21,043 nucleotides of DNA from Candidatus Uhrbacteria bacterium (GTDB taxonomy: Bacteria > Patescibacteriota > Patescibacteriia > UBA9934 > UBA11717), in assembly GCA_018701105.1 (NCBI GenBank), contig JABIWD010000005.1:1-21043 (forward strand). Direction: 5' to 3'. How positions within the stretch are numbered: position 1 is the stretch's first letter; each line of letters begins with the position of its first letter. Of this stretch, positions 11,357-19,313 are shown piece after piece. A program made the position numbers and the translations under genes. The notes beneath the pieces were generated by a model that had not been told where the DNA came from, made no database searches, and saw only the letters and a program-made list of their open reading frames with translations.

Positions 11357-13365
11357 AGGTACGAATGTGATTCATCTGTATGAAATCCTCCTTGTTCTGC
11401 ATCGTCAAACGTAGGGGCGAACACCGTAGACGGCGGCGTATGCCTGCTTCGTACGCCCAAAGTTTCAATCAAGCCCCCTGGAAGCTCGTCCAGGAACATA
11501 GATGGAGACAGACCTGTATAGTTCTCGCCAAGCCCTGTCATTGGGTACGTCAGGTGCAAATGTTTCTTTGCACGAGTAACTGCGACATAAAACAGTCTAC
11601 GTTCTTCCTGTATATCTTCTTCCGATTCCATGGCCTTCCTGATTGGAAACGCTCCGTTCGTCAATGAGACGACAAAAACAACCTTCCACTCGAGCCCCTT
11701 CGCCTGATGAATCGTAGAAAGTACGACTTGAGGTGCTCGATAAGCCTGGTTTGAACTCATTATAGCACCAAATTCGTCACTTAACGTCACATCTTCAAGA
11801 AACTGGCCTCTATCAGCCTCATATTGCTCTGCGAATAAAGACAATTGTTCCAGATCCTGAAGCCTATCAGACGGATTCGTGTACTCGTGCTCTAGATAGT
11901 CCATGTATGAGGTCGTGACCACTGCTCGCAGCTGAGCTGATAAACCATCTTTTGAGAAAACCTTCTGCAACATGTCCCGGGCCTGCTTCCATCCCTCCCC
12001 TGCCCGTTTTGACATTGAACTCAAAATGTCGTCAGAAAACATCTCCTCGTGTGTTAGCCCTTTTACCGCCCCAATGATCTTGATCGCAGTTGCCGGACCC
12101 ACGCCAATACACATGCTCAAGATGCGCATCCAAGCAGACTCATCCTTCTGGTTCTCTAGCAACCGAATGAAAGCTAGAGCATCCTTGATATGTGCGCGCT
12201 CAAAGAATCGCATACCTCCTCTATACTCGTATGCGATACCCCGACGCATCATCTCGAACTCAAGCGCTTGCGAATGATATGCAGCACGGAACAACACCGC
12301 GATATCCTGCGGTGCAGTATCTCCGTCCAACAGCGCCATCATCTTATCTACTATATACGACGCCTCTTCTCTTGGAGATGAGCTTGCTGCAAGTGTCGGC
12401 TTACTTCCATGACCGCAGTCGGGCCGCAAGGTTTTTTCGAACTGATCTGTGTTGTTCATGATCGACTCGTTGGCGAGCTGCAAGATCTCCGGAGTTGATC
12501 GATAGTTTACTTCGAGTCTGTACGTAGCAGCGTTCTCGAAAAGACTTGGAAATCGCAGAATGTTCTGAATATTCGCAGCTCTGAAGCTGTAAATGCTCTG
12601 TGCATCGTCGCCGACTACGAGTATATTGCGATGTATCTTTGCAAGACGTGTAACTATGTTTGCCTGTAGTGCGTTCGTGTCCTGGTACTCGTCTACGAGA
12701 ATGTATTTAAATTTTGATGAAAGGCGATCTTCAACATCGCCGTGCTCTGCGAGTAAGTCGTGGAACTTTAATAGAAGGTCATCAAAGTCCATCGAGTTCG
12801 CATCAAGTTTTTTCTGCCGGTACAAAGTTGCAACTCCAACGATATCGGACTCTAGATCTGTGAAGTTCTGAAACCTTGTCTCAAGAGTCTCGGGAATTGA
12901 TAGCGCAGCATTTCGTGCGTAGCTGATAATACTTTGTAGAATTTTCGGTGAAGGAAAACGTCTTTGCGTCGACTTGATACCGAGCTCCTTGATACAAATC
13001 TTGATCACACTCTTAGAGTCATCCTGGTCCAAGATCGTATAGTTCTGGTCGTACCCAAGCAAACCTCCGTACTGTCGAAGCAATCGGTTTGCGATTGAAT
13101 GGAAGGTTCCTGCCCACAATGATCCTGGAGGTGTACCCAATAAGTGTTCAAGCCTTTCTTTCATCTCCTTCGCTGCCTTGTTAGTAAATGTCACCAACAA
13201 AATAGAGCTAGGATCCACACCCTGCTCTAATAGATAGGCAACTCGGTAAATGATAGTCCGTGTCTTACCAGAACCGGCACCTGCTAGCACCAAAGTAGGC
13301 CCATCCCCCTTCAAAACAACCTCCAACTGTTGCTCGTTCAGCTCATTTTTGAAATCAATACTCAT
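11353..13365 (-). CDS. UvrD/PcrA-type SF1 DNA helicase
   Basis: A 670-residue ATP-dependent 3'-5' helicase of repair and replication. Motifs in order: Q-motif LNEQQLEVV (9-17), Walker A AGAGSGKTRT (28-37), TFTNKAAKEMKER, GTFHSIANRLLR, Walker B ILVDEYQDTN (about 214), GDDAQSIYSFRAA (about 252), RLEVNYRSTPEIL, STIHQAKGLEWKVVFV (about 565) and LFYVAVTRAKKHLHL. It is closer to PcrA/UvrD than to Rep in general layout, but I do not decide between them. The C-terminus lacks an obvious Tudor-like tail. The ATG at 13365 is chosen because residues then begin directly before the Q-motif and an extended -10 lies 7 nt upstream. Confidence 0.95.
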   Translation of the reverse strand: MSIDFKNELNEQQLEVVLKGDGPTLVLAGAGSGKTRTIIYRVAYLLEQGVDPSSILLVTFTNKAAKEMKERLEHLLGTPPGSLWAGTFHSIANRLLRQYGGLLGYDQNYTILDQDDSKSVIKICIKELGIKSTQRRFPSPKILQSIISYARNAALSIPETLETRFQNFTDLESDIVGVATLYRQKKLDANSMDFDDLLLKFHDLLAEHGDVEDRLSSKFKYILVDEYQDTNALQANIVTRLAKIHRNILVVGDDAQSIYSFRAANIQNILRFPSLFENAATYRLEVNYRSTPEILQLANESIMNNTDQFEKTLRPDCGHGSKPTLAASSSPREEASYIVDKMMALLDGDTAPQDIAVLFRAAYHSQALEFEMMRRGIAYEYRGGMRFFERAHIKDALAFIRLLENQKDESAWMRILSMCIGVGPATAIKIIGAVKGLTHEEMFSDDILSSMSKRAGEGWKQARDMLQKVFSKDGLSAQLRAVVTTSYMDYLEHEYTNPSDRLQDLEQLSLFAEQYEADRGQFLEDVTLSDEFGAIMSSNQAYRAPQVVLSTIHQAKGLEWKVVFVVSLTNGAFPIRKAMESEEDIQEERRLFYVAVTRAKKHLHLTYPMTGLGENYTGLSPSMFLDELPGGLIETLGVRSRHTPPSTVFAPTFDDAEQGGFHTDESHSYL

Positions 13366-13372
13366 GCGCCAT

Positions 13373-13381
13373 ATTTTACCA
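13373..13381 (-). promoter_or_regulatory. Extended -10 (TGnTAAAAT) of the helicase operon
   Basis: Minus strand TG-G-TAAAAT ends 7 nt before the ATG at 13365, so the mRNA is predicted leaderless. It is divergent from the cassette promoter at 13389. Confidence 0.55.
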
Positions 13382-13388
13382 TACTCCA

Positions 13389-13417
13389 TTGACATTTAAC
13401 CGATTTTTGAGTAGGCT
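13389..13417 (+). promoter_or_regulatory. Sigma70-type promoter of cassette 5
   Basis: TTGACA (13389-13394), 17-nt spacer, TAGGCT (13412-13417). AAGGAG at 13437-13442 precedes the ATG by 5 nt. Confidence 0.6.
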
Positions 13418-13447
13418 ACCGGCGTTCTATTGAGAGAAGGAGAGAAC

Positions 13448-14629
13448 ATGACAGAACCAAGTTCACATGACATTCCGCTGAAGCTTGGGCTGAGGCTACG
13501 TGGCGGCAAAGACAGGATTCGGCAAGTGACCACAAAGGTCCCCCATGCAAACGCGTGGTTCACGCATCAGAGGCTGCGGCTCGATCACTGTGACGGAATC
13601 GTGCAGGATCGGGTACTCGAGCGGGGGGTTTTCCTTGTTCGACACGGTGGGACTCAGATCAATGCCGAAAGTGAGTGCGTTTATGGAGCCATATCCACTC
13701 AGACACATGCCGCAATCGAATACGGGTTCTACGAACTCACCGGCGAGCTTGCGCGCCTAGAAGGTCTGTTAGGCGAGGCTGAAGAGATACACGGGCTGGC
13801 TCTGAGGTACGCCGACCGTGACAGAGCTGAATTTGAGCGGGCGCTAACAGGTGCATCTGCCATCTTCGAGGATCTGCGGCTCGCAAGAAGTCCAGAGAAG
13901 GTGCACGCGAGGGATCGCGCGGTAATAGTCCAGAGACTCGTTACCAGGCGCAACCCTGGTGCAGTTGCTGCAACCGCGCTTGGTCTTCTGGCGAATCTCC
14001 AGCGACGATCGCTGGACGTGCAAGAAAATCTGGCTCCCGGCGTTGCGAAACGCGCACTCGCACTGATCGAGCTGAAGGACAAATGGGTCAAGAACCTCGG
14101 GGGGCTCGCTGCCACTCTGATCTCGATCGAGCAACGCGTGCGTGACGACATAGACGACTGGAACGACCACAAAGCTCTGTCTAAACGACTCAACGTGACG
14201 CAGAACATCGGGACGCTCGCTGGCAGGTGGTACGACCGGAATGTGCCCAACCCGTTCAATGGCATCGTTGACCGTTCAACGAGTAACCTGTTCCGGATTG
14301 AACGCCTCCTGAAGGCTGGCAAGCACCAGAAGGCACACGTTGCCATTCTGGCAATCCTCGAAGACTTGGAACGCACGTTCTTTCTCGACGAGGTGGAGGC
14401 CGCGCGGTACGCGATCCTGAGGTACGGCATGTCCGGCTTTGATGATCTGTGTCACCAGGTGAGCAACCTGATCGCGATAGCTCGGCACCTGTACGAGTTC
14501 AACGTGACGGACCACCTGAAGATGCCCGGCGTACTCGACACGCTGTTTGAAGCCCTGTTCTACGCATCGCACGGCGAGGCAGACAAGGTTCGCGACGTCC
14601 TCAAGGGCGCTGCGAGGCAGCTCAACTGA
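13448..14629 (+). CDS. Unknown soluble protein, 393 residues, mostly helical
   Basis: No family recognised; no signal peptide or membrane segment. The N-terminal 100 residues contain a short beta-rich part (DRVLERGVFLVRHGGTQINAE-like sequence around residues 55-75). From about residue 100 the chain is Ala/Leu/Arg/Glu-rich and appears helical, with possible pairing of long helices (for example ELTGELARLEGLLGEAEEI and SIEQRVRDDIDDW). Codon use is visibly GC-richer than the flanking helicase and mltG genes. The unit has its own TTGACA promoter, a good Shine-Dalgarno and a strong terminator, like the units at 2747-4566, and stands alone between two minus-strand operons. A TTG at 13430 is in frame, but the ATG at 13448 has the Shine-Dalgarno. 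Confidence 0.8.
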   Translation: MTEPSSHDIPLKLGLRLRGGKDRIRQVTTKVPHANAWFTHQRLRLDHCDGIVQDRVLERGVFLVRHGGTQINAESECVYGAISTQTHAAIEYGFYELTGELARLEGLLGEAEEIHGLALRYADRDRAEFERALTGASAIFEDLRLARSPEKVHARDRAVIVQRLVTRRNPGAVAATALGLLANLQRRSLDVQENLAPGVAKRALALIELKDKWVKNLGGLAATLISIEQRVRDDIDDWNDHKALSKRLNVTQNIGTLAGRWYDRNVPNPFNGIVDRSTSNLFRIERLLKAGKHQKAHVAILAILEDLERTFFLDEVEAARYAILRYGMSGFDDLCHQVSNLIAIARHLYEFNVTDHLKMPGVLDTLFEALFYASHGEADKVRDVLKGAARQLN

Positions 14630-14630
14630 C

Positions 14631-14666
14631 AAAAACCCCGTACCAAACTGGTACGGGGCGTTTTTT
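14631..14666 (+). terminator. Bidirectional terminator shared by cassette 5 and mltG
   Basis: Perfect 9-bp stem CCCCGTACC/GGTACGGGG, loop AAACT, TTTTTT on the plus side and TTTTT on the minus side. The plus-side T run overlaps the mltG stop codon. Confidence 0.9.
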
Positions 14667-15684
14667 ATCTTAGGTAACGATTTTTATTTCCAACGTGTTC
14701 ATCATTCGTACGAGCGTATATCACCTCACCCTCCGGCGTAGTCAAGAAGAACAGATACGGGTTTGGCGTTGGATCGAGCACAGCCTGAATCGACTCAATC
14801 CCCGGATTACTTATGGGTCCAACAGGTAGTCCCGGATATTTGTATGTATTGTATGGTGACTCGACATCACGATCCCTTAGTAAAATCCCCGGATCGTTTT
14901 TCCCAGTCACATAGTTCACGGTCGAATCCATCTGCAAGGGCATGCCAATCTCGAGCCTTCGCTCGATCAAGTCGGCAACCTTTTTCTTATCCTCCAATCC
15001 CCTAACCTCCCGCTCAAGAATCGCAGCTATCGTCACGATCTCGAACAATGACCGATCGTTCGCCGCAATCTCAGTCTCGAGCCCACGATAGACCCTCGCT
15101 TCAAAGGTCAACAGACCCTTCCTGAGGATATCTCTCGGCGACGCATCAGCAAACACGCGGTACGTCTCAGGAAAGACAAAGCCCTCAATATCCAGACCCG
15201 CAGGAATCTCACTCAAGGATACAAACTCCTCACGAAATTCAGGATCAGCCACGATCGCGTCGATCTCCCCTACCTCTGCAATCTCTCGAGCAACGAGCAT
15301 TGCGTCAATCTCGGCCAACGTCCAACCTTCGATGATGGTTATTTCTTTCTCCGCGGACTTTCCCTCCCCAAAAAGCTCATATAAACTCGCGATACTCATC
15401 CCAGGATAAACAGTAAACTCACCTGCCTTAATATTCTTTGCCTTTCCTGTAAGTCGCCCATACCACTTAAACCAACTGGCAGCCTCCAGCAACTCAAGAT
15501 CATCGAGCTTCAAGGAGACGGTCGTCACGTTCTCACCAGATTCCACCGTAACCTGAATGGGATCAACGCCCGTATTCGCTTTCGTGAAAAAGATTGCCGC
15601 AGCACCACGTCCTAGAAATATCGCAACTAAAACAGTCACGATCACAATCCCCAGGCAACATCCTACAATAGTCTTTGATTTCAT
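14665..15684 (-). CDS. mltG: Endolytic peptidoglycan transglycosylase MltG
   Basis: A 339-residue membrane-anchored lytic transglycosylase that cuts nascent glycan strands and so sets their length. Residues 7-25 are the membrane anchor (VGCCLGIVIVTVLVAIFLG). A LysM-like region follows (KAGEFTVYPGMSIASLYELF, about 85-105), then the catalytic YceG domain: EGFVFPETYRVF, AAILEREVRG with the catalytic-type Glu, LQMDSTVNYVTG, and SPYNTYKYPGLPVGPISNPG. The C-terminus is YLFFLTTPEGEVIYARTNDEH. It is the last gene of the cupin-manC-mltG operon and starts 1 nt after the manC stop. Confidence 0.95.
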   Translation of the reverse strand: MKSKTIVGCCLGIVIVTVLVAIFLGRGAAAIFFTKANTGVDPIQVTVESGENVTTVSLKLDDLELLEAASWFKWYGRLTGKAKNIKAGEFTVYPGMSIASLYELFGEGKSAEKEITIIEGWTLAEIDAMLVAREIAEVGEIDAIVADPEFREEFVSLSEIPAGLDIEGFVFPETYRVFADASPRDILRKGLLTFEARVYRGLETEIAANDRSLFEIVTIAAILEREVRGLEDKKKVADLIERRLEIGMPLQMDSTVNYVTGKNDPGILLRDRDVESPYNTYKYPGLPVGPISNPGIESIQAVLDPTPNPYLFFLTTPEGEVIYARTNDEHVGNKNRYLR

Positions 15685-15685
15685 A

Positions 15686-16738
15686 TTACAAATTCTGTGA
15701 GTATCCCTCGTCCTCTACCTTCTTAAGAAGATCTTTAATTTTCGGTACGTGATCTTTGTGACAAACCATGATGCTGTCGCCCGTATTTACGACGATAACT
15801 CCCTCGAGTCCAACGGTGGTTACGAGCTTCTGGTCCTCCTCATTGTACACAAAGCAATCTTTGGACTCGTGACAGATCGCATTACCTTTTATAACATTAT
15901 CGTCTTTCCCCTCCTGTAACGCCTCTTTCATAGCGTACAAAGTTCCAGGGTCGCTCCATCCCATATCAACGGGAATGACAACGGCTTGATCTTTACCCAC
16001 CTTCTCAGCTATCGCATTATCAAACGACATGGATTCGAGCTTGCCATACTCCTCAGGTATCGTTTCCTCATCCTGGATCATACGCTCGAGTGCTTCAAAC
16101 ATCTCTGGTTGATGTTTCTCGTACAGCCCGAGGACGAAATCGATGTCATAAACAAAGTACCCAGGGTTCCACATCCAATCACCCGATGCGAACATCTTGT
16201 CGCAAAGCTCTTTCTCCGGTCGATACTTCCAGCCAAGAAAGGCGTGATGTCTGTCACCTGTCTTCTCTCCAACATTGATCCATCCAAGATTCTGCTCGGC
16301 GTATCGCGCCTTCTCACCGATGAAGATGAACCGCTCAGAATCTTGAGCAATGAGCTCGCCCGCGTGCCTTAGCGCATCCACGAACTCGCCCGGTCGATCC
16401 ATCAGATGATCAGACCATATCATCGCCAATGTTCCACTAACTCCCTGTTTTTTCAAACGCATCAAACTCAGTCCAATGGCCGCAGCCAAATCTCGCTTGC
16501 TAGGTTCTTCAAAAATGTGATCCTCTGCAAGATCCGGTACCTGACCCTTCAGTAGCTCAACATAATCTTTGTTCGTAGAAATAAAAACATGATCGAGACC
16601 AAACGGTTCGATCCTGTCTATTGCCAATTGCAAAGTAGACTTCCCGTTAAAAAACGGCGCAAACTGCTTCGGCGTTGCCTTGCGGCTCAATGGCCATAAT
16701 CGCGTCCCCGCTCCCCCTGCAAAAATTATCACGTTCAT
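15686..16738 (-). CDS. manC: Mannose-1-phosphate guanylyltransferase (nucleotidyltransferase half)
   Basis: A 350-residue enzyme forming GDP-mannose from mannose-1-phosphate and GTP. The pyrophosphorylase signature FAGGAGTRLWPLSRKATPKQ opens the protein (6-25). Later elements are MIWSDHLM (the D of the usual PADH-type loop), INVGEKTGD, WMWNPGYFVY and MGWSDPGT. The frequent FxEKP motif is degenerate here (GWKYRPE). The cupin isomerase domain often fused to ManC is missing and is encoded by the adjacent upstream gene. The ATG at 16738 is chosen because the signature starts at residue 2 and the codon follows the cupin stop by 1 nt; in-frame codons to 16933 overlap the cupin gene. Confidence 0.92.
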   Translation of the reverse strand: MNVIIFAGGAGTRLWPLSRKATPKQFAPFFNGKSTLQLAIDRIEPFGLDHVFISTNKDYVELLKGQVPDLAEDHIFEEPSKRDLAAAIGLSLMRLKKQGVSGTLAMIWSDHLMDRPGEFVDALRHAGELIAQDSERFIFIGEKARYAEQNLGWINVGEKTGDRHHAFLGWKYRPEKELCDKMFASGDWMWNPGYFVYDIDFVLGLYEKHQPEMFEALERMIQDEETIPEEYGKLESMSFDNAIAEKVGKDQAVVIPVDMGWSDPGTLYAMKEALQEGKDDNVIKGNAICHESKDCFVYNEEDQKLVTTVGLEGVIVVNTGDSIMVCHKDHVPKIKDLLKKVEDEGYSQNL

Positions 16739-16739
16739 A

Positions 16740-17159
16740 TTAGTTTCCATGAGGCGTTGTAGTTCCTTCTCGACCATATGCATCTTCAAACCTCTCAATA
16801 TCATCCTCACCAAAATAATCACCCAGCTGAACCTCAATAAATACAAGATCGTTTTCTCCGGAATTTCCGATACGATGTTTGTCCTGAAGCTTAACGTGTA
16901 TAACCTCACCTTTGCCATGATCAGTATCGACATCGTTCAGCGTCACAGTTGCATCACCTTTTACGATCAACCAAAACTCCTCACGTTGCTGATGTCGCTG
17001 ATAAGACACGCGCTGTCCAGGATTGATTGTAATCCGCTTCACTTGAAACCCATCATCACCATCAATAACATCATACCGTCCCCACGGACGGATGTTGTCT
17101 GGTAGCACTTCCTGGACCGTTTCCTCGTCCTTTTTGGCTGATATAAGGGTATCTTCCAT
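16740..17159 (-). CDS. Cupin, mannose-6-phosphate isomerase type II domain (stand-alone)
   Basis: A 139-residue single cupin domain. RPWGRYDVID (24-33), VKRITINPGQRVSYQRHQQR, EEFWLIVKGDATVTL, KHRIGNSG and the tail GDYFGEDDIERFEDAYGR match the C-terminal half of ManC/AlgA-type bifunctional enzymes. The His/Glu positions of the metal site are partly kept (RHQQREEFW). It probably interconverts fructose-6-phosphate and mannose-6-phosphate, feeding the guanylyltransferase encoded next. It is the first gene of the operon, with its own extended -10. Confidence 0.85.
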   Translation of the reverse strand: MEDTLISAKKDEETVQEVLPDNIRPWGRYDVIDGDDGFQVKRITINPGQRVSYQRHQQREEFWLIVKGDATVTLNDVDTDHGKGEVIHVKLQDKHRIGNSGENDLVFIEVQLGDYFGEDDIERFEDAYGREGTTTPHGN

Positions 17160-17168
17160 AGTAAAAAG

Positions 17169-17177
17169 AGTATATCA
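17169..17177 (-). promoter_or_regulatory. Extended -10 (TGnTATACT) of the cupin-manC-mltG operon
   Basis: Minus strand TG-A-TATACT ends 9 nt before the ATG at 17159, giving a leader of about 2-3 nt. No Shine-Dalgarno. Confidence 0.55.
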
Positions 17178-17193
17178 GAGTACTGGAATCTGT

Positions 17194-17715
17194 CTAAATT
17201 ATAGCAAGAGCGATATATGCGGCGCCAACTCCAACGGCTGTACCCACGATAACATCCGTCCAATAGTGCACGCCTACCGCAACGCGCGATACAGCTATCA
17301 GGCAGGCCACGATAATGGCCCATATCCCTGTAATGGGATCAAAAATCCACAATGGTGTTGCGACTGCGAAGGAAAACATTGCGTGATCCGACGGAAACGA
17401 TCCTCCAAGCCATGTTGTCGAGATTAGCGCGTGCAGCTTATGCGTTTCAAAAGGTCGCTTTCGAACAAATATCTTTCCAAGAATTAAATTAAAGATAATC
17501 CCTAACAATATCGACAAACCGAGGACAAATAATAACTCCCTCACAAAGATAGGTCCCCTTCGTGCGAATACTGCAACAACGAGGCCAAGCAGTAACAACC
17601 AAAACACCCATCTCGCAAATACAACAGCGAGCGTGTGGATCTTGTCGTGAGATTTTGTGAGCTTGTGCGCGCCGAGTGAACAGCGATGATCAAGCTTTCT
17701 TAGAGCCTTGATCAT
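17194..17715 (-). CDS. PAP2-family membrane phosphatase
   Basis: A 173-residue polytopic membrane phosphatase. The three PAP2 motifs are complete: KIFVRKRP (81-88), SFPSDH (106-111) and SRVAVGVHYWTD (143-154), giving the catalytic His pair and Arg residues. About five hydrophobic segments surround them. Likely substrates are lipid phosphates such as undecaprenyl diphosphate, which would recycle the glycan carrier, but the sequence does not fix the substrate. It starts 1 nt after the gpmI stop, as the last gene of the glycolytic operon. No terminator is evident in the 34 nt before the next gene. Confidence 0.9.
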   Translation of the reverse strand: MIKALRKLDHRCSLGAHKLTKSHDKIHTLAVVFARWVFWLLLLGLVVAVFARRGPIFVRELLFVLGLSILLGIIFNLILGKIFVRKRPFETHKLHALISTTWLGGSFPSDHAMFSFAVATPLWIFDPITGIWAIIVACLIAVSRVAVGVHYWTDVIVGTAVGVGAAYIALAII

Positions 17716-17716
17716 A

Positions 17717-19312
17717 TTACGAGATCAAGGTCTGCCCTGTCATACCCTGTGGCTTTGGAATGCCAAGTATGTGCAATATCGTAGGAGCGACGTCTGCCAA
17801 TACGCCGACTGGTGAGATCAAACTAAGGTCGCCACCAGGTATATCTCCAGCCAACGCCTGCTGTCCCGCGAACTCATTTCCAATGATTATGAATGGTACT
17901 GGGTTTGTGCTGTGCTCCTTGTCTACATCTCCCGTTGTGAGATTAGAAACCTCCTCAGCATTTCCATGGTCGGCAGTAATCAAGACCACGCCTTGTTTTG
18001 CAAGCACCGCATCAACCACGCGACCAACCGCCGCATCCACCACCTGACATGCCTCAACTGTCGCGTCAAAATTTCCCGTGTGAGCAACCATGTCTGCGTT
18101 TGCATAGTTCACGATAATAACATCGTGCTCACCCGATTTCACAGACTTCAAAATCTTGTCCGTTACACCAGCTGCACTCATCTGCGGCACCTCGTCATAA
18201 GATGCAACCTTTGGCGATGGTACCACCTCCCGTTCTTCACCTGGGAAAGGATCCTCACGTGTACCGTTAAAGAAGAACGTGACGTGCGCATACTTTTCCG
18301 TTTCAGATACGTGGAGCTGCGTGAGACCGGTGTTTGCGATCACCTCCGACAATCCCTTGGTAATGACTTCGGGACCAAACGCGATCTCAACCGGAAGCCC
18401 GCTCTCATACTTCATCATCGTCACCATCAACATGTTCGGAATATAATCTCGCTCAAAGCCTTCAAACGTTGGCATAACCAGCGCCCTGGTAAGTTGCCGT
18501 GCGCGATCGGGTCGGAAGTTGAAGAATATAAACGCGTCACCATCCTTCACGGTAGCGACAGGCTTCCCCCCTTTAGTAATCACGGTCGGTACAAACTGCT
18601 CATCGTAAACTTCTTTTGCATAGCTGTCCTTGATCGCCTGCAAAGGATCCTTCGCCATCTCACCCTTTCCCAATACGATTGCGTCATATGCTTTTTGAAT
18701 CCGATCCCACTTATTGTCGCGATCCATAGCAAAGTGGCGACCAGACATAGTCGCGAGTCTTCCAACGCCGATTTCATCAAACTTACCGATCAACTCCTCT
18801 ATCGAACCATACCCAGCATTATACAAAGTATCTCGTCCATCAAGAAAGGCATGAATAGCAACATCTTTCAGCTCATTCTGCTTGGCCATCTCCATCAACA
18901 CGTAACAATGCGCGCTATAAGCATGAACGCGCCCCTCGGACATGCATCCTGCAATATGCAAAGTACCGCCCGTCTTTTTTACGTGTGCAATCGCCTTCAG
19001 TACCTGTTCATTTTCGTAAAAGTCTCCCTGCTCAATAGACCTGTCGATTCGTGGTAAGGATTGATAGTAAACACGCCCAGATCCAATAGTCAGATGACCA
19101 ACTTCCGAGTTCCCCATGTCCCCCCAACCCAAACCAACCGCAGCTCCATTGGCATGGATCGGCATAGACGGGTAAGACTTAATCAAACTGTCCATCACCG
19201 GGGTCTCTGCGCGTGTGATGGAGTTACCTGCGTCATCAGGTGCAATGCCCCAACCGTCCAAAACTAAAAGCACCAACGGCTTCGGTCTTTTTGTCGCTGC
19301 ACCCTCGGGCAT
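17717..19312 (-). CDS. gpmI: 2,3-bisphosphoglycerate-independent phosphoglycerate mutase
   Basis: A 531-residue two-domain, manganese-dependent mutase converting 3- to 2-phosphoglycerate. Metal and catalytic motifs: VLLVLDGWG (14-22), GDMGNSEVGH with nucleophile S69, FLDGRDT, MSGRHFAMDRDNKWDR, FFNFRPDRARQLT, NYANADMVAHTGNF and LITADHGNAEE. The length is typical of the family (about 510-550). It lies in the order pgk-eno-gpmI, catalysing the step between its two neighbours. Start ATG at 19312, 1 nt after the eno stop. Confidence 0.97.
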   Translation of the reverse strand: MPEGAATKRPKPLVLLVLDGWGIAPDDAGNSITRAETPVMDSLIKSYPSMPIHANGAAVGLGWGDMGNSEVGHLTIGSGRVYYQSLPRIDRSIEQGDFYENEQVLKAIAHVKKTGGTLHIAGCMSEGRVHAYSAHCYVLMEMAKQNELKDVAIHAFLDGRDTLYNAGYGSIEELIGKFDEIGVGRLATMSGRHFAMDRDNKWDRIQKAYDAIVLGKGEMAKDPLQAIKDSYAKEVYDEQFVPTVITKGGKPVATVKDGDAFIFFNFRPDRARQLTRALVMPTFEGFERDYIPNMLMVTMMKYESGLPVEIAFGPEVITKGLSEVIANTGLTQLHVSETEKYAHVTFFFNGTREDPFPGEEREVVPSPKVASYDEVPQMSAAGVTDKILKSVKSGEHDVIIVNYANADMVAHTGNFDATVEACQVVDAAVGRVVDAVLAKQGVVLITADHGNAEEVSNLTTGDVDKEHSTNPVPFIIIGNEFAGQQALAGDIPGGDLSLISPVGVLADVAPTILHILGIPKPQGMTGQTLIS

Positions 19313-19313
19313 A

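Noticed and set aside
13729..14430. Minus-strand open frame opposite cassette 5
   Set aside because: It is Arg/Ser-rich with no domain pattern, typical of the complement of GC-rich coding sequence. The plus frame has promoter, Shine-Dalgarno and terminator.
17912..19057. Long open frame opposite gpmI (381 codons)
   Set aside because: The gpmI frame has all catalytic motifs; the opposite frame has no recognisable domain and no promoter or Shine-Dalgarno.
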